Assembly: GCA_965214485.1 (NCBI GenBank)
Contig: CBDCBW010000002.1
Location: 117,657 to 181,656 of the forward strand
Length of the DNA stretch: 64,000 nucleotides
Source: JANQRZ01 sp965214485
GTDB taxonomy: Bacteria; Bacteroidota; Rhodothermia; Rhodothermales; JANQRZ01
Direction of reading: 5' to 3'
In this document: in pieces, positions 26,497-35,341 of the stretch
Layout: every line of letters starts with the position of its first letter
Numbering within the stretch: the stretch's first letter is position 1
Translations under genes and position numbers: made by a program
Notes under the pieces: generated by a model
The model's input: only the letters and a program-made list of their open reading frames with translations
Told to the model about the DNA's origin: nothing
The model's database searches: none

Positions 26497-28482
26497 ATGC
26501 GCGATACGTCTACGAGCGCGCACCCCCCGACCGGACGGCGGCGGCTGGTCTTCACCGGGCTGATGCTGCTGCTCCCGGTGCTGTTCTTCGCGCTCCTCGA
26601 AGGCGGCCTCCGCCTCGCGGGCTACGGGGACGACTACCCCCTCTTCGTCCCCATCGAGACGCAGCCGGAGTTCCTCGTCCAGAACCGCGAGGTCGCCCGG
26701 CGCTACTTCGCCGAGCAGGCCAACGTCCCGACCGCGCTGCACGACGTCTTCGACGCCGAGAAGGGCGAGCGCGAGTTCCGCGTCTTCGTCCAGGGCGGCT
26801 CCACGGCGGCGGGCTTCCCGTTCTACCACGGCGGCGCGTTCTCGCGGATGCTCGAGCACCGCCTCCAGCAGACGTTCCCGGAGCGGAAGACCGAGGTCGT
26901 CAACACGGCGATGGCGGCCGTCAACTCGTACACCCTGCTCGACTTCGCCGCCGAAATCATCGCCCAGGCCCCCGACGCGGTCCTGATCTACGCCGGGCAC
27001 AACGAGTACTACGGCGCGCTCGGGGTCGGCTCGACCGAGTCGCTGGGCTCGTTCCGGGGCCTGGTCACCACCTACCTCCGGCTCCGGCGGTTCCGCACCG
27101 TGCAGTTCCTGCGCGACGCCCTCGGCGGGGCCGCCGGGCTGTTCGCTGGCGAGCGGGGCGAGGCCGAGCAGGGCACGCTGATGGCGCGGATGGTCGGCGA
27201 GCAGGTCATCCCCTACGGCTCGCCGGAATACGCCCTCGGCCTCCGCCAATTCCGCTCGAACCTCTCGGACCTTCTGGCGACCTACGAGCGCGCCGGCATC
27301 CCCGTCTTCGTCTCGACGATTGCCTCGAACGAGCGCGACCAGCGGCCCTTCGAGACCGTCTTCGCCGACGGCACGGACGAGGCGGCGTGGCGGCAGGCGT
27401 ACCACGCGGGCGTCGAAGCGCTCGGGCGGGGCGACGCGGCGGCGGCCCGCTCGGCCCTGGAGCGGGCGGTCGGCCTGGACTCGCTCGCCGCCGACGGGTT
27501 TTGGGCGCTCGGGCGGGCCTACGAAGCGGCGGGCGACACCCTGCCGGCGCGCGCGGCTTACGCGGCGGCCCGCGACCGCGACGCGCTCCGCTTCCGCGCC
27601 CCCGGGGTCTTCAATCGGATCATCCGCGAGGCCGCCGCCGCGCACGGCGCGACGCTCGTCGACGCCGAGGCTGCGATCCGCCGCGCCGCCCCGGGCCGGA
27701 TCATCGGCCGGGCTCACATGCTGGAGCACCTCCACCCGACCGTCGACGGCACCTTCCTCATCGCCGACGCTTTCTACGACGCGCTCCTCGCCGCCGGCCT
27801 CGTCGAGGGCGCGGCGCAGCCGGTGCCGGATGCCGTCGCCCGGCAGACCCTCCTTCTGACCCCCGCCGATTCGCTCGTCGGCCTTCTCCGCGTGCGCAAG
27901 CTGCTGGGCGGCTGGCCGTTCCAGCCGCGCGACGCGCCCCGCCGCAGGCTCGACACCCTCACCGTGCGCACCGAGTTCGACCGGATCGTGAAGTCGCTCT
28001 ACGAGTCCGAGGAGACGTGGCTGGAGGCGACCGAGGCGCTGGCGACGTACTACGAGCGAGAGGGCGACGAGCGCCACGCGCTCCAGGCCCGCGAGGCGAT
28101 GACGGCTTCCTACCCGATGCTGGCGCAGCCGTACCTCGGCCTGGGCGGCCTCCACCTCCGCGCCCGTCGCCTCGACGAAGCCGAGCGCTCTTTCGAGCAG
28201 GCCGCCCGCCTCTCCACGCGACCGGCCGTGCCGCTCTCGATGCTCGGCGCGATCGCCCTCGAACGGGGCCGCACCGCCGACGCGGTTGCCCTCCTCGAAC
28301 GCTCGCGCGAGCTGGCCCCGACGAACGCCCAGACGCTCTACAACCTGAGCGGAGCCTACGCCCTCAGCCGCCGCTACGACGACGCCCGGCAGACGGTCCA
28401 GGCACTGCTCTCGCTCTACCCCGAGCACGTCGGCGGCCAGCAGCTTCTCGCCAGCCTGCCCCCGGCGAACCGGGGGCGGTGA
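26497..28482 (+). CDS. membrane-anchored SGNH-hydrolase-like protein with TPR repeats
   Basis: A 661-residue protein with a cytoplasmic stub, one transmembrane helix (about 18-37) and a large exported part. An SGNH/GDSL-type module has block I FVQGGSTAAGFPF (Ser near the start), an Asn in NTAMAAVNSYT, block III-like YAGHNEYYGALG and a late His in HLHPTVDG. TPR-like segments sit between these and at the C-terminus (PYLGLGGLHLRARRLDEAE, NAQTLYNLSGAYALSRRY). Such proteins are often esterases or acyltransferases acting on surface glycans. The substrate is unknown. It is probably cotranscribed with the phosphatidyltransferase gene. Confidence 0.8.
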   Translation: MRDTSTSAHPPTGRRRLVFTGLMLLLPVLFFALLEGGLRLAGYGDDYPLFVPIETQPEFLVQNREVARRYFAEQANVPTALHDVFDAEKGEREFRVFVQGGSTAAGFPFYHGGAFSRMLEHRLQQTFPERKTEVVNTAMAAVNSYTLLDFAAEIIAQAPDAVLIYAGHNEYYGALGVGSTESLGSFRGLVTTYLRLRRFRTVQFLRDALGGAAGLFAGERGEAEQGTLMARMVGEQVIPYGSPEYALGLRQFRSNLSDLLATYERAGIPVFVSTIASNERDQRPFETVFADGTDEAAWRQAYHAGVEALGRGDAAAARSALERAVGLDSLAADGFWALGRAYEAAGDTLPARAAYAAARDRDALRFRAPGVFNRIIREAAAAHGATLVDAEAAIRRAAPGRIIGRAHMLEHLHPTVDGTFLIADAFYDALLAAGLVEGAAQPVPDAVARQTLLLTPADSLVGLLRVRKLLGGWPFQPRDAPRRRLDTLTVRTEFDRIVKSLYESEETWLEATEALATYYEREGDERHALQAREAMTASYPMLAQPYLGLGGLHLRARRLDEAERSFEQAARLSTRPAVPLSMLGAIALERGRTADAVALLERSRELAPTNAQTLYNLSGAYALSRRYDDARQTVQALLSLYPEHVGGQQLLASLPPANRGR

Positions 28483-28843
28483 GGCGCTTTGTCCCCAGGC
28501 CGTGCGTCATCCCACCTCCAGTCAGCGAGTTGACCATCGAGTTAACGGGATCATCGGGGAAAGGGTAGCGAGGCCTAGGCCCCGTCACGTGAATCCGGCT
28601 CCTGGCTCGGCGAGGCCCCTGAAGCGCCCTGCGGCGTTGTCCTCCTCGCCCGATGCTACGGCATCTGGCTTGTCGGACGCCTGGCCGGGTCCCTCCAGGG
28701 TCTCTCGCTCGCCGACGGACCGACCTACGTGACAGAGCCTAGAGCGAGAGGCGGTTGCCCGCGGGCCGCCCCCCGCGCCCCTCCGGTCGCCCCGGCGTCG
28801 TCCCGGTCGCCCGGGGTCTGGCGCAGCTTTTTCGAGCCTCCCC
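28483..28843. other. 360-bp noncoding stretch before the flagellar cluster
   Basis: No frame here has a recognisable domain. It marks the left border of the flagellar cluster. The only notable structure is a 10-bp palindrome GGCCTAGGCC near 28570. Confidence 0.4.
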
Positions 28844-28870
28844 TTAGTCCGTCTCCGGGGCACCCGATAA
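28844..28870 (+). promoter_or_regulatory. sigma-28-like promoter of flgM
   Basis: TTAG (28844-28847), 15 bases, then CCCGATAA (28863-28870). The enterobacterial FliA consensus is TAAA-N15-GCCGATAA. The same arrangement, TTAG-N15-ACCGATAA, recurs before the cheY-like/mot operon at 44141. CCGATAA was seen nowhere else in the flagellar region by eye. Confidence 0.6.
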
Positions 28871-28925
28871 TCTCCTCAAACCCTCTCAGGGCACACTCAC
28901 GTACCTCACCTAGCCAGCTTCTGTC

Positions 28926-29288
28926 ATGGACATTCAACCTACGCGCTCCAGCCCGCTCGGCGTGGACCCGAAGGCTGTCGAGGCTGCTCGCCCCGCTTCC
29001 GCTTCCTCCAAAGCGTCGGCGGAGCGCAGCCCCTCCGGCGGAACCGACGTCGACCGGGTCGAGCTCTCCCCAGAGGCGCTTGCCCGCGCCGGCGAGCCGC
29101 AGGACTCGGTGCTGGAGCGCGCGCGAGAGACGCTCCGCGACTGGCCCACCCTCGACCCCGAGCGCATGGAGATGATCCGGGCGCGTCTGGAAGAGGGGGC
29201 CTACCGGCAGCCCGACAGCCTCAAGCAGCTAGCCACGACCGTCCTCGCCGACCTGTCGGGGACGACGCCCGACGCGCGGACGCCGTAG
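28926..29288 (+). CDS. flgM: anti-sigma-28 factor FlgM
   Basis: A 120-residue FlgM-like protein. The N-terminal 40 residues are Ser/Pro/Ala-rich and likely disordered, as in FlgM. The C-terminal sigma-binding part reads VDRVELSPEAL, then ERARETLRDWPTLDPERMEMI, RARLEEGAYRQPDSLKQLA and VLADL, matching the FlgM pattern DRVxLS ... V..IR..I..GxY..d...iA..ll. It would hold FliA (57393-58172) inactive until exported through the finished hook-basal body. It stands alone between a sigma-28-like promoter and the convergent regulator gene at 29330. Confidence 0.85.
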   Translation: MDIQPTRSSPLGVDPKAVEAARPASASSKASAERSPSGGTDVDRVELSPEALARAGEPQDSVLERARETLRDWPTLDPERMEMIRARLEEGAYRQPDSLKQLATTVLADLSGTTPDARTP

Positions 29289-29329
29289 GCCCTCGGAGAC
29301 GCGCCGCAGGCACGCCACAGGCAGCCGGG

Positions 29330-30757
29330 TCAGAGGCTCGGGGCGAGCTCCGCGAAGCCGTCCTCTCGGTACTTCTTCAGCTTGTTGCGGATCGTCCGGG
29401 CGCAGATGCCGAGCTTCTCGGCGGCCTCGCGCTGGTTGTTGCCCGAGGTGGCGAGCGCCTCCAGGATCATGTGGCGCTCCATCTCCTCGATCGTGAGGAG
29501 GTCCCCGTTGCGGTCGGTGACGGTCACGCCTGCCGGCGCGCTCCCCGGTGCGCCGGCGAAGAAGGCGTTCATCACGTCCTCGGTCGAGATCGTGTCGGCC
29601 TCGGCGGCCATCACGACGCCGCGGTGCATCATGTTCTCGAGCTCGCGGACGTTGCCGGGCCAGTCGTAGTGCCCGAGCCGCCCGAGCAGGTCCGGCGCGA
29701 GGGTCTTCGCCGGGAGCCCGTAGAGGGTGCTGTACTTCTCCACGAACCGCTCAGCCAGGAGGGGGACGTCGGAGAGCCGGGCGCGGAGCGGCGGCAGCGT
29801 CACCGGGAACACCGCGAGGCGGTGGTAGAGGTCCTCGCGGAAGACCCCGTCGGCGACGGCCTGCCCCAGGTCGCGGTTGCTGGTCGCGATGATGCGGACG
29901 TTGGCCCGGCGCGGCTTCGGGTCGCCGAGGCGGCGGTACTCCCGCTCCTGAAGCACGCGCAGCAGCTTGGCCTGCACCGAGAGCTCGACCTCGGTCACCT
30001 CGTCCAAGAGCAGCGTCCCCCCCTCGGCCTGCTCGAACGCACCGACCACGTCGTCCACCGCGCCGGTGAAGGCCCCTTTCTGGTGGCCGAACAGGTGGCT
30101 CTCGACGAGCTCGTGCGGCAGGTTCGCGCAGTTGATGGCGACGAACGGCCCGCCCGCCCGGTCGCTCTCCTCGTGGACGAGCCGGGAGACGACCTCCTTT
30201 CCGGTCCCGCTCTCGCCGTGGACGAAGACCGGCGCGAGGCTTTTCGCCAGGCGCGGGACGAGGGCCCGCAGCGCCTCGATGCTCGCGTGCTCGCCGACGA
30301 ACGAGGTCCCCTCGGCGGAGGCCGCGCGGCGGCGCGGAGCCGGGGTCGGCGCGGGAGCCTCGGGCGCGCCGAGCCGGGCGACCTGCTCCTGCACGCGCTC
30401 CAGGAGCGCGGACGTGGAGAACGGCTTCGGGAGGTAGTCCACGGCCCCGTTCGCCATCGCCTGCACGGCGTGCTGGATGTTGGCGTGCCCCGTGATGATG
30501 ATCACCCCGATGTGCGGGCACGTCTGGCGCACGTGGGCGAGCAGCTCGAACCCGTTCATCTCGGGCATCTGGAAGTCCGAGATGACGAGGTCGATCTCCT
30601 CTCGGCCGAGCACCTCGACGGCCTGCGAACCGCTGTGGCAGTTCGTGACGCGCATCCCATTCCGGGTCAGCAGGCGCTCGAGGACGTCGTGGAGCAGGTG
30701 TTCGTCGTCGACGACGAGGACGTGGGGGTGGCGCGCGGGCGGAGCGAGGGCGGGCAT
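29330..30757 (-). CDS. sigma-54-dependent response regulator, FlrC/FleR-like
   Basis: A 475-residue NtrC-family activator. Start MPALAPPARHPHVLVVDDEH at 30757 is preferred; a longer frame to 30889 adds low-complexity residues. The receiver domain (about 12-125) has the acidic pair VVDDE, phosphoacceptor Asp in LVISDFQMPEMNG and Lys in YLPKPF. The AAA+ domain has Walker A GESGTGKE, the sigma-54 contact loop GAFTGA and Walker B-like GTLLLDEVTE. The C-terminal Fis-type helix-turn-helix contains NNQREAAEKLGICARTIRNKL. With the kinase upstream it should switch on sigma-54 flagellar promoters, as FlrC and FleR do; this role rests on location. Confidence 0.9.
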   Translation of the reverse strand: MPALAPPARHPHVLVVDDEHLLHDVLERLLTRNGMRVTNCHSGSQAVEVLGREEIDLVISDFQMPEMNGFELLAHVRQTCPHIGVIIITGHANIQHAVQAMANGAVDYLPKPFSTSALLERVQEQVARLGAPEAPAPTPAPRRRAASAEGTSFVGEHASIEALRALVPRLAKSLAPVFVHGESGTGKEVVSRLVHEESDRAGGPFVAINCANLPHELVESHLFGHQKGAFTGAVDDVVGAFEQAEGGTLLLDEVTEVELSVQAKLLRVLQEREYRRLGDPKPRRANVRIIATSNRDLGQAVADGVFREDLYHRLAVFPVTLPPLRARLSDVPLLAERFVEKYSTLYGLPAKTLAPDLLGRLGHYDWPGNVRELENMMHRGVVMAAEADTISTEDVMNAFFAGAPGSAPAGVTVTDRNGDLLTIEEMERHMILEALATSGNNQREAAEKLGICARTIRNKLKKYREDGFAELAPSL

Positions 30758-30956
30758 AGGGGCGAAGACTTGCGGTGACGTAAAACGATGGGCTGCGAGA
30801 CCTCGGCCAACTGCGCCCTTATTCGACGAAACGACCCTTGGCTTCGACGAACGGCCCCGCTGTTTCGACGAGCTGTCGTCAAATGACATACCTCTTTCAG
30901 CGTGCTCCTCGCATCCTCAATTTTCCCAAAGTGCTCCGTGTCGTGCGCTCTGGCGC

Positions 30957-31709
30957 TCAGTCCGTGTAGTTCGCAGGAGGCGGGAGTAGAAGTGTAAACG
31001 TGACGCCGGTGTCTGCGCCGGCCGCGCCGCGCGTGGTGAGCTGCAGGCTGCCCCCGTGCGCCGAGGCGATGCGCCGCGCCATCGCCAGCCCGATCCCGAG
31101 GTTGCTGGACTTGGTGGTGCAGAAGGGCGAGAAGGCGCGCGCCTCGTCCAGGTCAAGCGCCCCGGCGTTCCACACCTCGAAGCGCACTCCCGGCGGCTCG
31201 GCTGAGCCGGCGGCGTGTTCCCGTCGGACGGAGCACCGGACGGAGCACCGGACGGCCGGGCCCTCGCCGCGGCCGCCGGCGGGCTCGCTCGCTGCGCGGG
31301 CGGCGTCGAGGGCGTTCTCGAGCAGGATGAGCAGCGCCTGCTGCAGCAGCAGCGGATCGGCCTGGACCACGACGTCGTCCGGCACGTCGAGGGCGACGTG
31401 CTCGCGCGCGTCGCCGAGGCCGGTGAGCACATCCTCCATCAGGCGGCGCGCCTCCAGCGCGCGCGGCACCGGGGCGATGCTGAAGCTGTAGCGGTGGAGG
31501 TCGGCGAGCGTCCGTTCGAGCGCGGCCACGCTCTCGAAGATGCGGAGCACCAGGTCGCGCTCGGCGGCGGCCCCGGCGGTGTCGGCCAGCATCTCGGTGT
31601 AGCACTGGATGCTGGTGAGCGGGCCGCGCATCCGGTGCGCCAGCACCTGGGCGAGGTCGGCGAGGGGCTGGTCCTCGGGGGGGGCATCGGGGGGCAGGCG
31701 AGCGAGCAT
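30957..31709 (-). CDS. cytoplasmic sensor histidine kinase, FlrB/FleS-like
   Basis: A 250-residue kinase without transmembrane or obvious sensor domain. Start MLARLPPDAPPEDQP at 31709 is chosen; the frame extends far upstream without conservation. The dimerisation helix carries the phospho-His in AHRMRGPLTSIQCYTEML. The ATPase part has the N-box LLENALDAAR, G-box SNLGIGLAMARRIASAHGG and a final GVTFTLLLP strand. Between N- and G-box a 12-bp tandem duplication encodes RCSVRCSV. Soluble kinases next to NtrC-type regulators in flagellar clusters (FlrB, FleS, FlgS) report assembly state rather than outside signals. The regulator gene follows after 199 bp on the same strand. Confidence 0.85.
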   Translation of the reverse strand: MLARLPPDAPPEDQPLADLAQVLAHRMRGPLTSIQCYTEMLADTAGAAAERDLVLRIFESVAALERTLADLHRYSFSIAPVPRALEARRLMEDVLTGLGDAREHVALDVPDDVVVQADPLLLQQALLILLENALDAARAASEPAGGRGEGPAVRCSVRCSVRREHAAGSAEPPGVRFEVWNAGALDLDEARAFSPFCTTKSSNLGIGLAMARRIASAHGGSLQLTTRGAAGADTGVTFTLLLPPPANYTD

Positions 31710-31927
31710 GACGGTCGGAGCGGGCAGGGGGCGCGGTAGCTGTTGTCGGCGTCGGCAAGTTTTTCCGAAGGCCGAGGGGACCTTCTTCCCGGCTCCACGC
31801 GCGCTGCCGGGAGGCCGGCGCGTGGCGGGCTGCCGTGCGCGAACGGACGGTTGGGGCGATCTGAGGCACAAACCAGGCCTCGCCGCTCCGGCGGACAGGC
31901 ACTCCGCCGGAGCGGCCCCGGGCTCCC

Positions 31928-31951
31928 AGACCGGGCGGCACAGGGATTGTC
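31928..31951 (+). promoter_or_regulatory. sigma-54-like promoter box before flgB
   Basis: The 14-mer AGACCGGGCGGCAC (31928-31941) is repeated exactly before fliO at 49038. It contains the -24-like GGCAC, followed after AGGGA by TTGTC where the consensus has TTGCA at -12. The flgB ATG is 42 bp downstream of the box, against 38 bp for fliO. A sigma-54 reading fits the adjacent NtrC-family activator; the weak point is GT instead of GC at -12. Confidence 0.55.
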
Positions 31952-31983
31952 GGACGGAGCACGCACGCAGACCCTCGACCCTC

Positions 31984-32322
31984 ATGGACACCCCCAAGCT
32001 CTCCGTTCTCCGCCACGCGATGCAGGCCTACGCGATGCGGACCCAGGCCCTCGCCGGCAACATCGCCAACCTCGACACGCCGGGGCACCAGCGCGAGACG
32101 GTCCGCTTCGAGGCCGAGCTCCAGGCGCGCCGCCGCAGCACCCCCGGCCTCCGCACGCCCGAGGACGTCCAGGCCCGCTACCAGGCCGAGGACGGCCCCG
32201 CCCTGCTCGAGGACGAAATGATGAGCCTCGCCGACACCCAGATGCGGACCCAGCTCACGTCGCGCGCCCTCCGCGAGCACTTCGACCTGCTCCGCACCGG
32301 CATCACCGGCCGCACCGGCTGA
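31984..32322 (+). CDS. flgB: flagellar proximal rod protein FlgB
   Basis: A 112-residue rod protein. The N-terminus MDTPKLSVLRHAMQAYAMR and the motif LAGNIANLDTPGHQRETVRFE (Asn-rich rod signature) identify FlgB, as does the C-terminal helix ALREHFDLLRTGITGR. Slightly shorter than the 130-140 residues usual for FlgB. It is exported by the flagellar type III system and builds the proximal rod on FliE and the MS ring. It is the first gene of the long flgB-flgE run and sits behind the sigma-54-like box. Confidence 0.92.
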   Translation: MDTPKLSVLRHAMQAYAMRTQALAGNIANLDTPGHQRETVRFEAELQARRRSTPGLRTPEDVQARYQAEDGPALLEDEMMSLADTQMRTQLTSRALREHFDLLRTGITGRTG

Positions 32323-32395
32323 GGCCGTCCGTGATGCGCGAGGCCGGGCCCGACTGCCGAGCCGCGCTCCCCCTTCTCACCCTCCCGCCCGCGCC

Positions 32396-32899
32396 ATGCC
32401 GATCATCCGAAACACGCCGTCGCTCTCGGTCTTCCGCACCGCCGCGCGCGGGCTCGAAGCCCAGCGCCTCGCCCTCGGCGCGGCGACGGACAACATCGCC
32501 AACGCCACGTCGTCGCGCGCCGAGGACGGCAACGCCTACGCCGTCAAGCGCGCCGTCACCAACGCCGACGAGCGGCAGGGGCGCTTCGGGCGGCTCCTCA
32601 CCGAGGCCAAGACCAGCCTCCAGCGCACCGACGACCGCCACCTCCCCAACGGTCGCCTCACCGGGCGCTTCCGCGACCCCGACGCGGGCCCCGCCACCGA
32701 GCTCACCGAGACCGACGCCGAGCGGCTCGAATACGACCCCGACCACCCGCACGCCGACCTCGACGGCTACGTCCACTACCCCGACGTGAACGTGGTCGAG
32801 GAGATGACCCACATGATCTCGGCGGGCCGCATCTACGAGGCCAACCTCACGACCGTCCAGGCGGTCAAGGAGATGCTCAAGCGCACGCTAGAAATCTGA
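32396..32899 (+). CDS. flgC: flagellar proximal rod protein FlgC
   Basis: A 167-residue FlgC with N-terminal FRTAARGLEAQRLALGAATDNIANA and the typical C-terminal VNVVEEMTHMISAGRIYEAN followed by LTTVQAVKEMLKRTLEI, which form the paired rod helices. The middle (about 60-110) is longer and more polar than in enterobacterial FlgC (about 134 residues). Exported rod subunit, assembled after FlgB. Starts 73 bp after flgB; the unknown gene at 32907 follows after 7 bp. Confidence 0.93.
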   Translation: MPIIRNTPSLSVFRTAARGLEAQRLALGAATDNIANATSSRAEDGNAYAVKRAVTNADERQGRFGRLLTEAKTSLQRTDDRHLPNGRLTGRFRDPDAGPATELTETDAERLEYDPDHPHADLDGYVHYPDVNVVEEMTHMISAGRIYEANLTTVQAVKEMLKRTLEI

Positions 32900-32906
32900 C
32901 CGACCT

Positions 32907-33200
32907 ATGAAGATTCCTCACCACCGGCAGGCCGCTGCCGCCGCTTACACGCGCGCCCAGACCCCGGCCCCGCCGGCCCAGCCTCGGCCCGCCCCAGCGA
33001 CGAGCGCCGCCGAGCCCACCGCCGAGCCGAAGCCCGGCGCGGCGGCCCAGCCCCACCCGCTCTCCGGCGACGAGCAGCGGATGATCGACCGCTACTTCCC
33101 GCCGCAGCCCGAGCTCGCCCTGCGGCTCTACGGCCCCGGGCGCGACGCGCAGACCGTCAGCCCCACCGCCCTCGGTGGCCGCCTCGACCTCAACGCCTAG
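32907..33200 (+). CDS. small flagellar-operon protein of unknown function
   Basis: A 97-residue protein that I do not recognise as a named family. Residues 1-50 are Ala/Pro/Gln-rich and probably disordered. The C-terminal half is compact: LSGDEQRMIDRYFPPQPELA, then LRLYGPGRDAQTV and ALGGRLDLNA. It lies 7 bp after flgC and 91 bp before fliE, within the rod gene block. That position suggests a rod or export accessory protein. No signal peptide or membrane segment is seen. Confidence 0.7.
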   Translation: MKIPHHRQAAAAAYTRAQTPAPPAQPRPAPATSAAEPTAEPKPGAAAQPHPLSGDEQRMIDRYFPPQPELALRLYGPGRDAQTVSPTALGGRLDLNA

Positions 33201-33291
33201 CCGGAGTGTGCGAGGCTGAGGGTGTCCGGGGGACTTGAGTCCGACACTCCGCCCCGCCGCACACGCTCAACCTCCCATCCCCTTCGCTGCC

Positions 33292-33603
33292 ATGACCGTC
33301 TCCCAGCTCAAGCGCCTGCGCCAGGTCACCCCCACCGGGGGCGACGGCTTCCCGCGCACGCCCTTCGGCGCGGACGCCGAAGGGACCGGCTTCGGCGACA
33401 CCCTCGCCGCGGCCATCGGCAAGGTGGACGGCGCGCAGAAGATCGCCGACGAGAACGTCGAGGCCTTCATCGCCGGCGAGCAGGAGAACGTCCACGAGGT
33501 GATGATCTCGATGAACGAGGCCAAGATGCACTTCCAGCTCATGACCGAGGTCCGCAACCGGATGCTCGAGACCTACCAGGAGCTGATGCGGATGCAGGTC
33601 TAA
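33292..33603 (+). CDS. fliE: flagellar MS-ring/rod adaptor FliE
   Basis: A 103-residue FliE, which joins the MS ring to the rod. Start MTVSQLKRLRQV at 33292. The conserved C-terminal half reads FGDTLAAAIGKVDGAQKIAD, then FIAGEQENVHEVMISMNEAK and HFQLMTEVRNRMLETYQELMR, with the typical VHEVMI...K motif. Length matches the family (about 100). Located directly upstream of fliF, the usual order fliE-fliF-fliG. Confidence 0.93.
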   Translation: MTVSQLKRLRQVTPTGGDGFPRTPFGADAEGTGFGDTLAAAIGKVDGAQKIADENVEAFIAGEQENVHEVMISMNEAKMHFQLMTEVRNRMLETYQELMRMQV

Positions 33604-33667
33604 CCAACGACGAGCGCCGAACGACGAACACTCGCTCGTCGCTCGTCGCTCGTAACTCGTCGCTTGA

Positions 33668-35263
33668 ATGGCTTTTTTCCAGAACCTCCGCCAGTTCCTC
33701 CTCCGGCTCGCGCCGGCGCAGCGGCTCACGCTAGGGCTCGTGCTCGTCGGCGGGCTCGCGGTCCTCGGCGGGATCGGGTACTGGGCCAGCCAGCCGGACT
33801 ACGCCCTCCTCTTCGGGCGGCTCGACGCGACCGACGCCAACCGCGTCGTCGAGACGCTCCGGGCCGAGGGCATCCCGTACAAGCTCGAAGACGGCGGCGG
33901 GGCCATCCACGTCCCGCGCCAGCAGGTCTACGACCTCCGCCTCCGCTTCGCCGGCGAAGGCGTCGTCTCCGAAGGGCCGGTCGGCTACGAGCTCTTCAAC
34001 AGCGGCACGATCGGGATGACGGACTTCATGCAGAAGCTCAACTACAAGCGCGCCCTCGAGGGCGAGCTCGCCCGGACGATCTCGAACATCCGCCAGGTGG
34101 CGCAGGCGCGGGTCCACCTCGTGCTCCCCGAGCGCAGCCCCTTCCGCGACCGCCAGACCAAGCCCAGCGCGAGCGTCGTCCTCCAGCTCGGCGGCACCGG
34201 CCTCGACGCCGAGCAGACCGAGGGCATCGCCTCGCTCGTCGCCGGGGCCGTCGAGGGCATGACCCTCTCGGACGTCACGGTGCTCGACACGCGCGGCACG
34301 CTGCTCTCGAACCCCGACGCGGGCAACCCCGACGTGACGCTGACCTCGAACCAGCTCCGGACCCAGCTCGCGGTCGAGAGCCACCTCGCCCAGAGCGGGC
34401 AGTCCCTCCTCGACCGGATGCTCGGGCCGGGGCGGGCGGTGGTCCGCGTCGCCGCCGCGCTCGACTTCAGCCGGACCGTCGAGGAGAGCGAGGCCATCGA
34501 CCCCGAGAGCGCCACCGTCATCAGCGAGGAGCGCCTCGAGGAGCAGGCCGCCGCCGACGCCTCGAACGCCACCGTCCGCAACTACGAGCTCAGCCGCTCG
34601 CGCGCCCGCACCGAGCGCACCGCCGGGGCCATCGACGTGCTCACCGTCTCGGTCGTGCTCGACTACAGGCCGCCCGTCCAACTCGCCTCGGAGGCCGGCG
34701 CGCCCCAGCCCGAGCCGGAGCCCTACACGCAGCGGCAGCTTCAGGAGGTCGAGGACCTCGTCAAGAACGCCGTCGGCTTCAGCCCCGAGCGCGGCGACCG
34801 CTTCGCCATCCACCAGGCCCGCTTCGACACGTCCGCCGACGACCAGCTTGCCGAGGAGATGGACGAGATCGGGCGCAACGAGCGCTTCCAGCTCTACCTC
34901 CGCTACGGGCTGATGGCGCTCGCGCTCGGGCTCGCCGCCTTCCTCATCCGCTCGACCGTCCGCAGCGTCGCAAGCGCCGACGGCGGGCCGCTCGCGCTCG
35001 GCACCCGGCAGGCACCCCGCGCGCTCACCGGACGCCACACCGCCGGCGCGCTCGCCGAGAACGCCGCCGCGCCCGCGCCCGCCGCCGAAGCGGCCCTCCC
35101 GGTCCCGGCAGACGACCCCTACGCGAGCAAGCTCTCGGCCGAAGCCAAGTCCCGCCTGCGCGCCCAAAAAACGGTCTACGAAGAGGTCAAACAGAGCGTC
35201 CTCGACCGCCCCGAGGAGGCCGCCGACCTGCTCAAAACGTGGATCACCGAAGACCTCGCCTAG
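33668..35263 (+). CDS. fliF: flagellar MS-ring protein FliF
   Basis: A 531-residue FliF that forms the MS ring in the inner membrane. Transmembrane helix 1 lies at about residues 20-40, followed by ring-building motifs (YALLFGRLDATDANRVVETL, GIPYKLEDGGGAIHVP, GYELFNSGTIGMTDFMQKLN, RVHLVLPERSPFRD). The second helix lies near residues 410-430 (LRYGLMALALGLAAFLIRS). The C-terminus (LLKTWITEDLA) is the FliG-binding tail. The stretch between 33604 and 33667 contains a short TCGCTCG tandem run. Confidence 0.95.
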   Translation: MAFFQNLRQFLLRLAPAQRLTLGLVLVGGLAVLGGIGYWASQPDYALLFGRLDATDANRVVETLRAEGIPYKLEDGGGAIHVPRQQVYDLRLRFAGEGVVSEGPVGYELFNSGTIGMTDFMQKLNYKRALEGELARTISNIRQVAQARVHLVLPERSPFRDRQTKPSASVVLQLGGTGLDAEQTEGIASLVAGAVEGMTLSDVTVLDTRGTLLSNPDAGNPDVTLTSNQLRTQLAVESHLAQSGQSLLDRMLGPGRAVVRVAAALDFSRTVEESEAIDPESATVISEERLEEQAAADASNATVRNYELSRSRARTERTAGAIDVLTVSVVLDYRPPVQLASEAGAPQPEPEPYTQRQLQEVEDLVKNAVGFSPERGDRFAIHQARFDTSADDQLAEEMDEIGRNERFQLYLRYGLMALALGLAAFLIRSTVRSVASADGGPLALGTRQAPRALTGRHTAGALAENAAAPAPAAEAALPVPADDPYASKLSAEAKSRLRAQKTVYEEVKQSVLDRPEEAADLLKTWITEDLA

Positions 35264-35341
35264 CGCTCTGACCCGGTGGTCCTGACGTTCTCGGTGTCCC
35301 GCCCGCCGCGCTTTATCCCCGCCCAGCTGCACGTCCCCGCT

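Noticed and set aside
28800..28830. A sigma-54 promoter before flgM (CTGGCGCAGCTTTTT)
   Set aside because: The -12 part lacks TGC, and the sigma-28-like box 30 bp downstream explains the gene better.
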